Source of the DNA: Chloroflexota bacterium
GTDB taxonomy: Bacteria > Chloroflexota > Limnocylindria > QHBO01
Assembly (NCBI GenBank): GCA_029865285.1
Contig: JAOUHE010000056.1
Span: forward strand, 1 to 10,174
Direction of reading: 5' to 3'
Length of the DNA: 10,174 nucleotides
Shown here: piece by piece, positions 1 through 5,385 of the stretch
Numbering within the stretch: position 1 is the stretch's first letter
Layout: each line of letters begins with the position of its first letter
The notes under the pieces: model-generated
Database searches by the model: none
The model's input: the letters and a program-made list of their open reading frames with translations, nothing else
Told to the model about the DNA's origin: nothing
Translations under genes and position numbers: made by a program

Positions 1-658
1 AGCCGCGCCGCTCGGCCAGCAGCTCCCGGTAATCGCCGGCGGGTACGAAGCAGATCTCCTGGCTCTCCGGCTTGTCGGCGGTCGGCAGTCCCAGGTCGGT
101 GGCGATGCGGCGCACCGCCGGCTTGGTCAGGTCGCCCAACGGGAAGCGGGTGTGCGCCAGCTGCGCCTGATCAAGGACCCACAGGAAGTAGGTCTGGTCC
201 TTGTCAGCGTCCGCCGCCCGCAGGAGCCGGTATCGGCCGTCACGGTGCTCGAGGCGGGCATAGTGGCCGGTCGCCACGGCATCGGCCCCGTAGGCGGCCA
301 GCCCGCGGCGCAGCAGCTCGTCGAACTTGATGTACTGGTTGCAGGCCTGGCACGGATTCGGCGTGGCACCGGCCAGGTAGCCATCGGCGAAGGCGTCGAT
401 CACCCGCTCTTCGAAGGAGCGCTCCAGGTTGAGCGCAAAGAACGGGATATCGAGCATCTGGGCCACGCGACGCGCGTCGTCGTGGGCGTCCGGCGTGCAG
501 CAGCTGCGCCGCTGCTCGTAGCCCTCGCCGGTATCGGGGTGCAGTCGCATCCAGACGCCGATCACGTCGTCCCCGGTCTGACCGGCAGCCTGTGCCAGCA
601 GCGCGGCCGCCACGCTCGAGTCGACGCCGCCGCTCATGGCAGCCACCACGCGTCCCAT
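1..658 (-). CDS. mnmA: tRNA-specific 2-thiouridylase MnmA (3' end cut by window edge)
   Basis: MnmA adenylates C2 of U34 in tRNA(Lys), tRNA(Glu) and tRNA(Gln) in the cytosol and replaces the oxygen with sulfur supplied by a cysteine desulfurase. The first 219 residues are visible. The PP-loop SGGVDSS is at residues 9-15. The TPNPCQACN segment at 99-107 carries Cys106, which aligns with catalytic Cys102 of E. coli. SQEICF at 199-204 carries Cys203, the second catalytic cysteine. Cys103 adds a CxxC arrangement where E. coli has Asp99; this is common in other bacteria. About 140 C-terminal residues should lie outside the window. The ATG at 658 overlaps the desulfurase TGA (TGATG) and has no Shine-Dalgarno, so translation is probably coupled. 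The neighbouring sulfur donor gene supports the call. Confidence 0.95.
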   Translation of the reverse strand, partial: MGRVVAAMSGGVDSSVAAALLAQAAGQTGDDVIGVWMRLHPDTGEGYEQRRSCCTPDAHDDARRVAQMLDIPFFALNLERSFEERVIDAFADGYLAGATPNPCQACNQYIKFDELLRRGLAAYGADAVATGHYARLEHRDGRYRLLRAADADKDQTYFLWVLDQAQLAHTRFPLGDLTKPAVRRIATDLGLPTADKPESQEICFVPAGDYRELLAERRG

Positions 659-1830
659 CAGGCCGATGCGTCCGCGTGACGCGGCCCCGGAGCGCCACGC
701 ATTCGGCCGACCACCGCCGCGATCACCTCGACGGCGCGGTCCATCTCGGCATCGGTCGTGGAGCGCCCGGCGGTCAGCCGCAGTGACCCATGCGCACGCT
801 GCGGATCGATGCCCATCGCCAGCAGGACGTGGCTCGGGTCGGTGGCCCCGCTGGTGCAGGCGCTGCCCGTGCTGGCCGCGACCCCTTCCAGGTCGAGCGC
901 CGCCACCAGGTCGCCGCCCTCGACACCGTCGATCAGCAGGCTGGCGCTGTTCGGCAGTCGCTCGACAGGATGGCCGGTCACCTCGACGCCGGGCAGCGTC
1001 CTGCAACTCGCCGTTAGCTGGTCGCGAAGCGCGGCGAGCCGGGCATTCTCCACCTCCCGCGCTGCCACATCTGCCTGCGCGAGCTCCAGGGCGCGCGCAA
1101 AGCCGACGATGCCGGCCACGTTCTCTGTGCCGGCGCGGCGCTGGCGCTCGTGGGAGCCGCCCTGCACCTGCGGCAGCAGGGCCGTCCCCTGCCGCACGAA
1201 GAGTGCGCCCACGCCCTTTGGGCCGTAGATCTTATGCGCTCCCAGCGAGAGCAGGTCCACGCCCAGCGCGTCGACGTCGAGCGGCAGGAATCCGGCGGCC
1301 TGCACGGCGTCGGCATGGAAGAGGACCCCGCGGCCGCGACAGATGGCGGCGATCTCGGCGATCGGCTGGATGGTGCCCACCTCGTTGTTGGCGTACATGA
1401 TGGACACCAGGGTGGTCCGATCGGTGATGGCAGCGGCGACGGCCGCGGGGTCGACCCGGCCGTATCGGTCCACCGGCAGGTAGGTCACCTCGAAGCCGGA
1501 CCGCTCCAGGATGCCGCAGGAGTTGAGCACCGCCTTGTGCTCCACGGCGCTGGTGATGATGTGGCGGCCGCGCGCACTGGCGGCCCAGGCGACGCCCTTG
1601 ACGGCCAGGTTGTCCGACTCGCTGCCGCCACCGGTGAAGACGATCTCGCGCGGCTTCGCGCCCAGGATGCGGGCCGCGCTTTCGCGCGCCTCGTCGAGCC
1701 CCTGCCGGGCCCGGCGCCCAGCCGTGTGGAGGCTCGACGGGTTGCCATAGTGCTCGGTCAGGAAGGGCAGCATCGCCTCGAGCACTTCCGGATGCAGCGG
1801 CGTGGTGGCAGCGTGGTCCAGGTAGATCAT
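658..1830 (-). CDS. iscS: Cysteine desulfurase, class I IscS/NifS type
   Basis: A PLP enzyme that takes sulfur from L-cysteine, giving alanine and an enzyme persulfide that is passed to acceptors such as MnmA or Fe-S scaffolds. The 390-residue length is normal. The start YLDHAATTP is the family N-terminus. His98 (SAVEH) stacks on PLP, Asp173 and Gln177 (HADAVQ) contact it, and Lys200 (GAHK) is the Schiff-base lysine. Cys325 in GSACTSG is the persulfide cysteine on the longer class I loop. The gene starts 7 nt after the LCP stop and its stop overlaps the mnmA start by one base. This suggests a desulfurase dedicated to MnmA, like YrvO of Bacillus, rather than a general isc-operon IscS; no iscU, iscR or iscA is seen here. 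The symbol is therefore approximate. No clear Shine-Dalgarno precedes the ATG. Confidence 0.95.
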   Translation of the reverse strand: MIYLDHAATTPLHPEVLEAMLPFLTEHYGNPSSLHTAGRRARQGLDEARESAARILGAKPREIVFTGGGSESDNLAVKGVAWAASARGRHIITSAVEHKAVLNSCGILERSGFEVTYLPVDRYGRVDPAAVAAAITDRTTLVSIMYANNEVGTIQPIAEIAAICRGRGVLFHADAVQAAGFLPLDVDALGVDLLSLGAHKIYGPKGVGALFVRQGTALLPQVQGGSHERQRRAGTENVAGIVGFARALELAQADVAAREVENARLAALRDQLTASCRTLPGVEVTGHPVERLPNSASLLIDGVEGGDLVAALDLEGVAASTGSACTSGATDPSHVLLAMGIDPQRAHGSLRLTAGRSTTDAEMDRAVEVIAAVVGRMRGAPGPRHADASA

Positions 1831-1837
1831 CGCGCGC

Positions 1838-3277
1838 TCAGCAGACAGGAGCCGGCGTGGCAGAGGCCGGACCCGAGGGGACTGGCGTGGGCGACGGCTG
1901 ATTCACGAAGGGGGTGCGCACCATGGTGCGGATCAGGTTGACGCTTTCGATGTCGAGGTGCTCGTGGATATCGGGCGGCCAGAACTGGTAGCGCGCGATG
2001 GCGCCCGAATCGACCCGCGCGCCCAGTGAGAACAGTTCGGGCAACTGTGACACGGGCACGTTCGTCCAGAGCGAGTCGCGGGCGATGTCGAGCAGTTCGG
2101 GGATGCGCGGGATCAGCACACACGGGTCGAGCTGGCGACGCAACGAACGCAGCACGAGCTGCTGGCGATCCATCCGGTTGTAGTCGTTGTCCTGGTGCCG
2201 CGAGCGCGCGTATGCCAGGGTGGTCCAGCCGTTCATGTGCTGCTGACCGGCCGGGATCCACAGCTCGACGTTGCTGCCTCCATCGGGCGGCGGATACCTC
2301 TCGTCGTAGACCGAGTACGGGACGTTGATGTCCAGGCCGCCGAGCTGGTCGACCAGGCGCACGAAGCCCTGCAGCGTGACGACCACCTGCCCGTCGATCT
2401 GCAGCCCGGTGAGCTTGGCGATCGCGTCCTGCACCGCGAGGTAGCCACGGTCATCGTCCGAGCCGGGGAACCATTCCGAGTGCGCGCTGGCGTAGGTGAA
2501 GAGCGAGTTGAGCAGATCGGGGTAACAGCGGCAGTCGAAGGCCCCGGCCGAACCATCCGGCAGCGGCACGTGCGTCAGGTTGCGCGGGATGCCGAACATG
2601 GCGGAGCGGCCGGTGGCGACATCCACGCTGAGCAGGATCATGGTGTCGGTGCGCAGGCTCCATCGACCGGGACCCGCGTCGCCCCCGATGAGGAGCAGGT
2701 CGAGGCGCCCGTTGTCGGACCAGACCGGTAGCGGGGTCGGCTCAGGCGTCGGCGCACGCGTGGGCGTCGCGACGGCCGAGGGATCGACGGTACCGCTGGG
2801 CGTCGGGCTGGGTGTGGCGGTCGCATCGGTATCGTGGAAGACCGTCGCCACGGTGTCGTACGTCTTGTAGGTGACCAGCCCGAACCACGAATGCATCAGC
2901 AGCGTGACGCCGAGCAGTACTCCCAGACCGATCAGCCCCGGTCCATTGCGCGCCGCGCTGCCGTCGGACGGCCAGCGGCGCCGAGCGAGTCGAAAGGCAT
3001 CCACGATGGCTCCGGACCGATACGCCAGCAGGAGCACGTTCCCCACCAGCAGACCGATCAGGACGTTGGGCTGGAGCAACAGCCCGGCGATCCGGTACGA
3101 GCCCTGGGTGATCACCACCAGCAGACCGATGCCGGCGAGGAGCATGATCGGCGCGGCCATGAGGATCGCCCGGCGCCGGGCACCGATCCATCCCTGGCCG
3201 AGGCCGGGCAGGACGAAGGAGAGTGCGGCGGCGAGCACGGCCGAGTGCCGGATCGCCGCGATCACGCGGGACGCCAC
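1838..3277 (-). CDS. LCP (LytR-CpsA-Psr) family membrane protein with multi-span N-terminus
   Basis: LCP proteins transfer undecaprenyl-linked glycopolymers onto peptidoglycan outside the membrane. The 479-residue protein has hydrophobic segments near residues 13-28, 38-56, 64-86 and 113-131. A Thr/Pro/Ser-rich linker follows at about 150-185, then the LCP domain at about 190-385. Conserved landmarks are the RTDTM strand (209-213), FGIPRNL (228-234) and the YARSRH...NRMDRQQ segment (356-373), which carries the Arg/Asp residues that bind the polyprenyl phosphate. Usual LCP proteins have one transmembrane helix, so the additional spans, beginning with an LPGLGQ motif, are unusual. The C-terminus is a second Pro/Ser tail ending in Cys479. 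Start: GTG at 3277, four codons after an in-frame TAG, without a Shine-Dalgarno but 6 nt downstream of a TAGACT hexamer. The substrate polymer cannot be inferred. Confidence 0.9.
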   Translation of the reverse strand: MASRVIAAIRHSAVLAAALSFVLPGLGQGWIGARRRAILMAAPIMLLAGIGLLVVITQGSYRIAGLLLQPNVLIGLLVGNVLLLAYRSGAIVDAFRLARRRWPSDGSAARNGPGLIGLGVLLGVTLLMHSWFGLVTYKTYDTVATVFHDTDATATPSPTPSGTVDPSAVATPTRAPTPEPTPLPVWSDNGRLDLLLIGGDAGPGRWSLRTDTMILLSVDVATGRSAMFGIPRNLTHVPLPDGSAGAFDCRCYPDLLNSLFTYASAHSEWFPGSDDDRGYLAVQDAIAKLTGLQIDGQVVVTLQGFVRLVDQLGGLDINVPYSVYDERYPPPDGGSNVELWIPAGQQHMNGWTTLAYARSRHQDNDYNRMDRQQLVLRSLRRQLDPCVLIPRIPELLDIARDSLWTNVPVSQLPELFSLGARVDSGAIARYQFWPPDIHEHLDIESVNLIRTMVRTPFVNQPSPTPVPSGPASATPAPVC

Positions 3278-3283
3278 GGCCGG

Positions 3284-3289
3284 AGTCTA
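3284..3289 (-). promoter_or_regulatory. -10-like hexamer of a probable leaderless promoter (LCP gene)
   Basis: TAGACT on the minus strand, followed by six bases and the GTG start. It matches TATAAT at four of six positions, including the key TA...T. At this spacing transcription would begin at or next to the start codon, which fits the lack of a Shine-Dalgarno. No convincing -35 is seen. Confidence 0.45.
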
Positions 3290-3304
3290 CGACGCATACC
3301 GGAT

Positions 3305-3309
3305 GGAGG
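3305..3309 (+). promoter_or_regulatory. Shine-Dalgarno of ectC
   Basis: GGAGG ends 8 nt before the ATG at 3318. It decides the start: an in-frame ATG at 3303 lies inside this element and is not plausible. Confidence 0.85.
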
Positions 3310-3317
3310 TTCGACCC

Positions 3318-3701
3318 ATGATCGTACGGTCCCTTGACGACGTCACCGGCACGGAGCGCGACGTTCACGGCGAAGGCTGGCGCAGCCAGCGGCTGCTGCT
3401 GCGGCGCGATGGAATGGGCTTCTCGCTCCACAACACGACCGTGGCGGCGGGAGCTGAGATGGAACTCGAGTACCGGAACCACTTCGAAGCCTGCTTTGTT
3501 ATGTCAGGCGAGGCCGAATTGACCGATCTGGCGAGCGGCGAGCAGCACACGCTCGCACCCGGCATGGTGTACGCGCTCGACCAGCACGACCGGCACACAT
3601 TGCGCGTGGTATCCGAGTTGCACCTGGTGTGCGTCTTCAACCCCGCGCTGACCGGCGGCGAGACGCACGACGCCACCGGCAGCTTCCCAGCGAGCGAATA
3701 A
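3318..3701 (+). CDS. ectC: L-ectoine synthase EctC (orphan, without ectA/ectB nearby)
   Basis: EctC closes N-gamma-acetyl-L-2,4-diaminobutyrate to ectoine, a compatible solute, in the cytosol; it is a small iron-dependent cupin. The 127-residue protein is full length and begins MIVRSLDDV, followed by the family GTERDV. Against the characterised Paenibacillus lautus enzyme (numbering recalled), the three iron ligands fall at identical positions: Glu57 (NHFEA), Tyr85 (VYALD) and His93 (DRH). Residues reported at the active site, Trp21, Thr40, Cys105, Phe107 and Glu115, are also present. The enzyme therefore looks active. Neither ectA, ectB, ectD nor ask_ect is in the window; flanking genes are an LCP protein (divergent, 40 bp) and secreted proteins. 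Orphan ectC genes are known and may use imported or differently made substrate, or may have another substrate. ectAB could also be elsewhere in the genome. Confidence 0.93.
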   Translation: MIVRSLDDVTGTERDVHGEGWRSQRLLLRRDGMGFSLHNTTVAAGAEMELEYRNHFEACFVMSGEAELTDLASGEQHTLAPGMVYALDQHDRHTLRVVSELHLVCVFNPALTGGETHDATGSFPASE

Positions 3702-3799
3702 GGGGCCGGGGTCGCATGCACGATCAGGTCGAGGGCCAGTCCCATCAAGGTGACAATTGGCTCTTGCTGAAGAGGGCCCGGCCGCGGACTGTTCCGGCA

Positions 3800-3814
3800 A
3801 ACGCGGGAAGCGTT
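3800..3814 (+). repeat. Short hairpin, 5-bp stem with GGGAA loop
   Basis: AACGC and GCGTT pair around a five-base loop GGGAA. It abuts the next inverted repeat and lies in the leader of the secreted-protein gene. It is short enough to be chance. Confidence 0.35.
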
Positions 3815-3818
3815 GACA

Positions 3819-3849
3819 CGCGGTCCAAACCCAGGTCGCCGGGACCGCG
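3819..3849 (+). repeat. 8-bp perfect inverted repeat in the leader of the secreted-protein gene
   Basis: CGCGGTCC (3819-3826) pairs perfectly with GGACCGCG (3842-3849) around a 15-base loop. It could be a leader hairpin or an operator. No U-tract follows, so it is a poor intrinsic terminator. Confidence 0.5.
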
Positions 3850-3880
3850 CTGAGCCACCGGCGAGACCCACCCGCGGAGA

Positions 3881-3893
3881 TCTCCTTGGGAGG
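3881..3893 (+). promoter_or_regulatory. Shine-Dalgarno with overlapping hairpin (first secreted protein)
   Basis: GGGAGG (3888-3893) lies 9 nt before the ATG at 3903 and supports that start over the ATG at 3894, which it directly abuts. TCTCC (3881-3885) can pair with GGAGG (3889-3893) around a 3-nt loop (one T-G pair). TCTCC is also half of the palindrome GGAGATCTCC (3876-3885), so an alternative fold would free the ribosome site. Confidence 0.5.
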
Positions 3894-3902
3894 ATGCACG
3901 TC

Positions 3903-4388
3903 ATGAAGCGCGTCTTCGGCGTCGCACTGGCGGCGCTCATGGTCTTCACGCTCAGCGCAACGGCGGTGACGGCACACAGCGATCGCCCGTTCTGGGGCTG
4001 GTCGTCGGGCGTCACGACCTTCTATGACAACTCGAAGGGCTGCGCGGCCGAGGTCACGACCAAGACCGACCTGCCCGCCTTCACCAGTCACCTCGGTCGT
4101 GCACATCTGATCATGTCGCACTGCCCGGTTGGCTTCTCAATTGAGGATGGCGATCTGGCCCTGATCGCAGCGAACGGCGACATCCTGATGGGCACGTATG
4201 TGGGTGATGTCACCGCGTCGGAGGATTTCTCGGTGTTCTACGCCACCCTTGCGATCACCTTCACGGGAGGCACAGGACGCTTTGACGACGCGCAAGGTTG
4301 GGCCGTGATGGATGCCGTCGTCCTCTTCGGCGGGGACGAACCTGAATGGGCTTGGTCCGCTACATGGAGCGGTCGACTGACGTACTGA
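3903..4388 (+). CDS. Small secreted protein of unknown function with GGTGRF motif
   Basis: Not assigned to a named family. The 161-residue product begins with a clear Sec signal peptide: MKR, a hydrophobic stretch to about residue 20, and a likely signal peptidase I site AVTA|HSD after residue 24. The mature part is about 137 residues, rich in aromatic and small residues with predicted beta character. Only two cysteines remain (Cys47, Cys74), which could form a disulfide. The segment ITFTGGTGRFDDAQG at 118-132 resembles the GGTGRF...A.G motif that recurs in secreted beta-barrel proteins of the allene-oxide-cyclase-like or calycin type; this is a resemblance by eye only. Start chosen at 3903 by Shine-Dalgarno spacing; an ATG at 3894 would add MHV. 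It lies 201 bp behind ectC on the same strand, and an ectC tail remnant follows its stop. Confidence 0.8.
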   Translation: MKRVFGVALAALMVFTLSATAVTAHSDRPFWGWSSGVTTFYDNSKGCAAEVTTKTDLPAFTSHLGRAHLIMSHCPVGFSIEDGDLALIAANGDILMGTYVGDVTASEDFSVFYATLAITFTGGTGRFDDAQGWAVMDAVVLFGGDEPEWAWSATWSGRLTY

Positions 4389-4395
4389 GCGACCG

Positions 4396-4417
4396 GTCCA
4401 TCCTGATTCAGTTGGAC
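4396..4417 (+). terminator. Weak hairpin after the first secreted-protein gene
   Basis: GTCCA (4396-4400) and TGGAC (4413-4417) form a 5-bp stem, with an additional CTG/CAG pair inside the loop, 7 nt after the stop codon. There is no T-tract, so a terminator role is only a guess. Confidence 0.25.
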
Positions 4418-4441
4418 GAGCCTGCCCAGGGCCGGGGAACT

Positions 4442-4501
4442 CCGGCACTGACAGGAGCCGAGACGCACGACGAAACGGGGAGCTTCCCCGCCAGCGACTA
4501 G
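4442..4501 (+). pseudogene. Remnant of a second ectC: last 19 codons and stop
   Basis: Reading in frame gives PALTGAETHDETGSFPASD and a TAG stop. The last 19 residues of the intact EctC read PALTGGETHDATGSFPASE and TAA. By hand, 16 of 19 residues and 47 of 60 bases match; of the 11 differing sense codons, 8 are synonymous. The offset is exactly 800 bp from 3642-3701. Upstream the same frame leaves EctC similarity at once (residues before it read PAQGRGT), so the iron ligands and catalytic residues are missing. The pattern points to an old, once functional paralogue that lost its 5' part, not to a recent copy of the neighbouring gene. Confidence 0.75.
4476..4490 (+). repeat. 6-bp hairpin inside the ectC remnant
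   Basis: CGGGGA and TCCCCG pair around GCT. The matching bases in the intact ectC do not form this hairpin; two of the silent differences create it. It could serve as a terminator for the upstream gene, but no T-tract follows. Confidence 0.35.
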
Positions 4502-4687
4502 GGCCTCTGATGCCCGTCCGTTCAGTTTGGTACCTCTGGCGGCAACCCCCGTAGTCCTTCCGCAGTGGGAGGGGTCCAGGATGGCCGGCATGCGGCGCTC
4601 GAAGCCCGGGCAACTATGCGCGGCGGTTCGGCGTCTGAAGTGAACGCGGCGGTGAGAAGCTCCGCCGCAAGAAAGAGGAGGCCCAGC
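4502..4687 (+). other. Leader region of the second secreted protein
   Basis: About 186 bp without a gene; with the 4389-4501 stretch it makes a gap of about 300 bp. It contains the octamer GCGGCGGT twice (4620-4627 and 4646-4653). CCGCCGC at 4662-4668 can pair with either copy; the nearer pairing gives a 7-bp stem with a 9-base loop just before the Shine-Dalgarno. No promoter of good quality and no recognised RNA family were seen. Confidence 0.5.
4676..4681 (+). promoter_or_regulatory. Shine-Dalgarno of the second secreted protein
   Basis: AGGAGG ends 6 nt before a GTG at 4688. This and the signal peptide that begins there decide the start, against in-frame ATGs at 4565 and 4616 that would put a polar extension before the signal peptide. 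Confidence 0.8.
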
Positions 4688-5290
4688 GTGCGTCGAATCG
4701 TGGTCCCGGTCATCGTCGTGCCAATGCTGCTGCTGATGCTCGCCACACCAGCGTTCGCAGCTCCACCGCTGAAGGAGTCGGGCACGTCGATGTCCTTCTC
4801 GAGCGGCTCAACCGTCTGTACCGAGGGCGGCTCCCCGACCTGTACCGACACATGGGTCGACGCATTCAGCGTCAGTCCCGACACCATCGTCGTCTGCCTG
4901 AGTTCGTACACGTACAGCACGCGCACCTATCGGCTCATCAGCCAGGAGTATGGCTGCAGCGAGACGAGCAGTGCGGCGCTCACCTTCACGAGCGATTTCA
5001 GCGTGGCGCTCGGTGATACGTCCGTGACGGTCTTCGAGTACAACTGCGGTCCGCGCCGTTGCACCGAGGGCGGCAGCCGGACAGTCACCGTGTCCGCGCT
5101 CGACACTGCCGTTGGGCCGATCTCGACCAGCAGTGGTCGTAGCTCCTTCAAGGACGGCAGCTGCACCTACCGCTACTCGTTCACCGATCAGTCGGCGGAG
5201 CTCGCTGGCACGATGACCATCGACGGCGTCACGATGGACCAGTGGGGCTGGGGCAGCGTGAGTGAGTACAGCACCACGGTGCGCTGCTAG
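4688..5290 (+). CDS. Secreted cysteine-rich protein of unknown function
   Basis: No family recognised. The 200-residue product, starting at GTG (MRRIVVPV...), has a Sec signal peptide with a long hydrophobic core and a likely cleavage AFA|APP after residue 24. The mature chain is rich in Ser and Thr, poor in Lys, and has eight cysteines (44, 52, 70, 90, 120, 125, 159 and the C-terminal 200), enough for four disulfides. The hexapeptide CTEGGS occurs twice (44-49 and 125-130), hinting at two related beta-rich halves. The C-terminal half has alternating hydrophobic residues typical of beta strands. No transmembrane anchor, lipobox or LPXTG motif is seen, so release outside the cell is likely. 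It lies on the same strand as ectC and the first secreted protein and converges with aspS 95 bp downstream. Confidence 0.82.
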   Translation: MRRIVVPVIVVPMLLLMLATPAFAAPPLKESGTSMSFSSGSTVCTEGGSPTCTDTWVDAFSVSPDTIVVCLSSYTYSTRTYRLISQEYGCSETSSAALTFTSDFSVALGDTSVTVFEYNCGPRRCTEGGSRTVTVSALDTAVGPISTSSGRSSFKDGSCTYRYSFTDQSAELAGTMTIDGVTMDQWGWGSVSEYSTTVRC

Positions 5291-5313
5291 GCCGATCGTC
5301 AGCGTCTCCGGTT

Positions 5314-5343
5314 GGCCGCCGGGCCGTCCTTGGTCCGGCGGCC
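5314..5343. terminator. 10-bp inverted repeat between convergent genes, likely bidirectional terminator
   Basis: GGCCGCCGGG (5314-5323) pairs with TCCGGCGGCC (5334-5343) around a 10-base loop, with one G-T pair. It starts 23 nt after the stop of the plus-strand secreted protein and lies 42 nt beyond the aspS stop. Position and strength suit a terminator for both, though no strong T-tract follows on either side. Confidence 0.6.
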
Positions 5344-5385
5344 GTTCAACGCAGCCCGGGTGCCTGAAGACTGTCGCGGCGAGAG

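Larger units (their letters stand above)
3702..3902 (+). other. Intergenic leader region between ectC and the first secreted protein
   Basis: About 200 bp without a gene. It holds two short inverted repeats (3800-3814 and 3819-3849), a TTGACA hexamer at 3813-3818 with no matching -10 at 16-18 bp, and the Shine-Dalgarno region. No poly-T tract follows ectC, so read-through from ectC into the downstream gene is possible. No known riboswitch was recognised. Confidence 0.6.

Noticed and set aside
1150..1941. 263-codon open frame on the plus strand opposite the desulfurase and the LCP end
   Set aside because: It crosses two real genes on the other strand, with no conserved motif.
2735..2830. Low-complexity stretch that could be a tandem DNA repeat
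   Set aside because: It encodes the Thr/Pro/Ser linker of the LCP protein; the repetition is at the amino-acid level only.
3813..3818. TTGACA as the -35 of a promoter for the first secreted gene
   Set aside because: No acceptable -10 hexamer at 16-18 bp; the hexamer is partly inside a small hairpin.
3790..3870. GGCAAAC followed by a hairpin and GACACG, slightly like a c-di-GMP-I (GEMM) riboswitch
   Set aside because: The conserved GACGCAAAGCC core and the second stem are missing; similarity is limited to a few bases.
4530..4620. GGCAACCCCC ... CCCGGGCAAC stretch considered as a c-di-AMP or c-di-GMP riboswitch
   Set aside because: No set of conserved loops or long stems could be matched to any class I know.
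4522..4926. 134-codon open frame on the minus strand over the second secreted gene
   Set aside because: The plus-strand frame has a Shine-Dalgarno, a signal peptide and regular cysteines; the minus frame has none of these.
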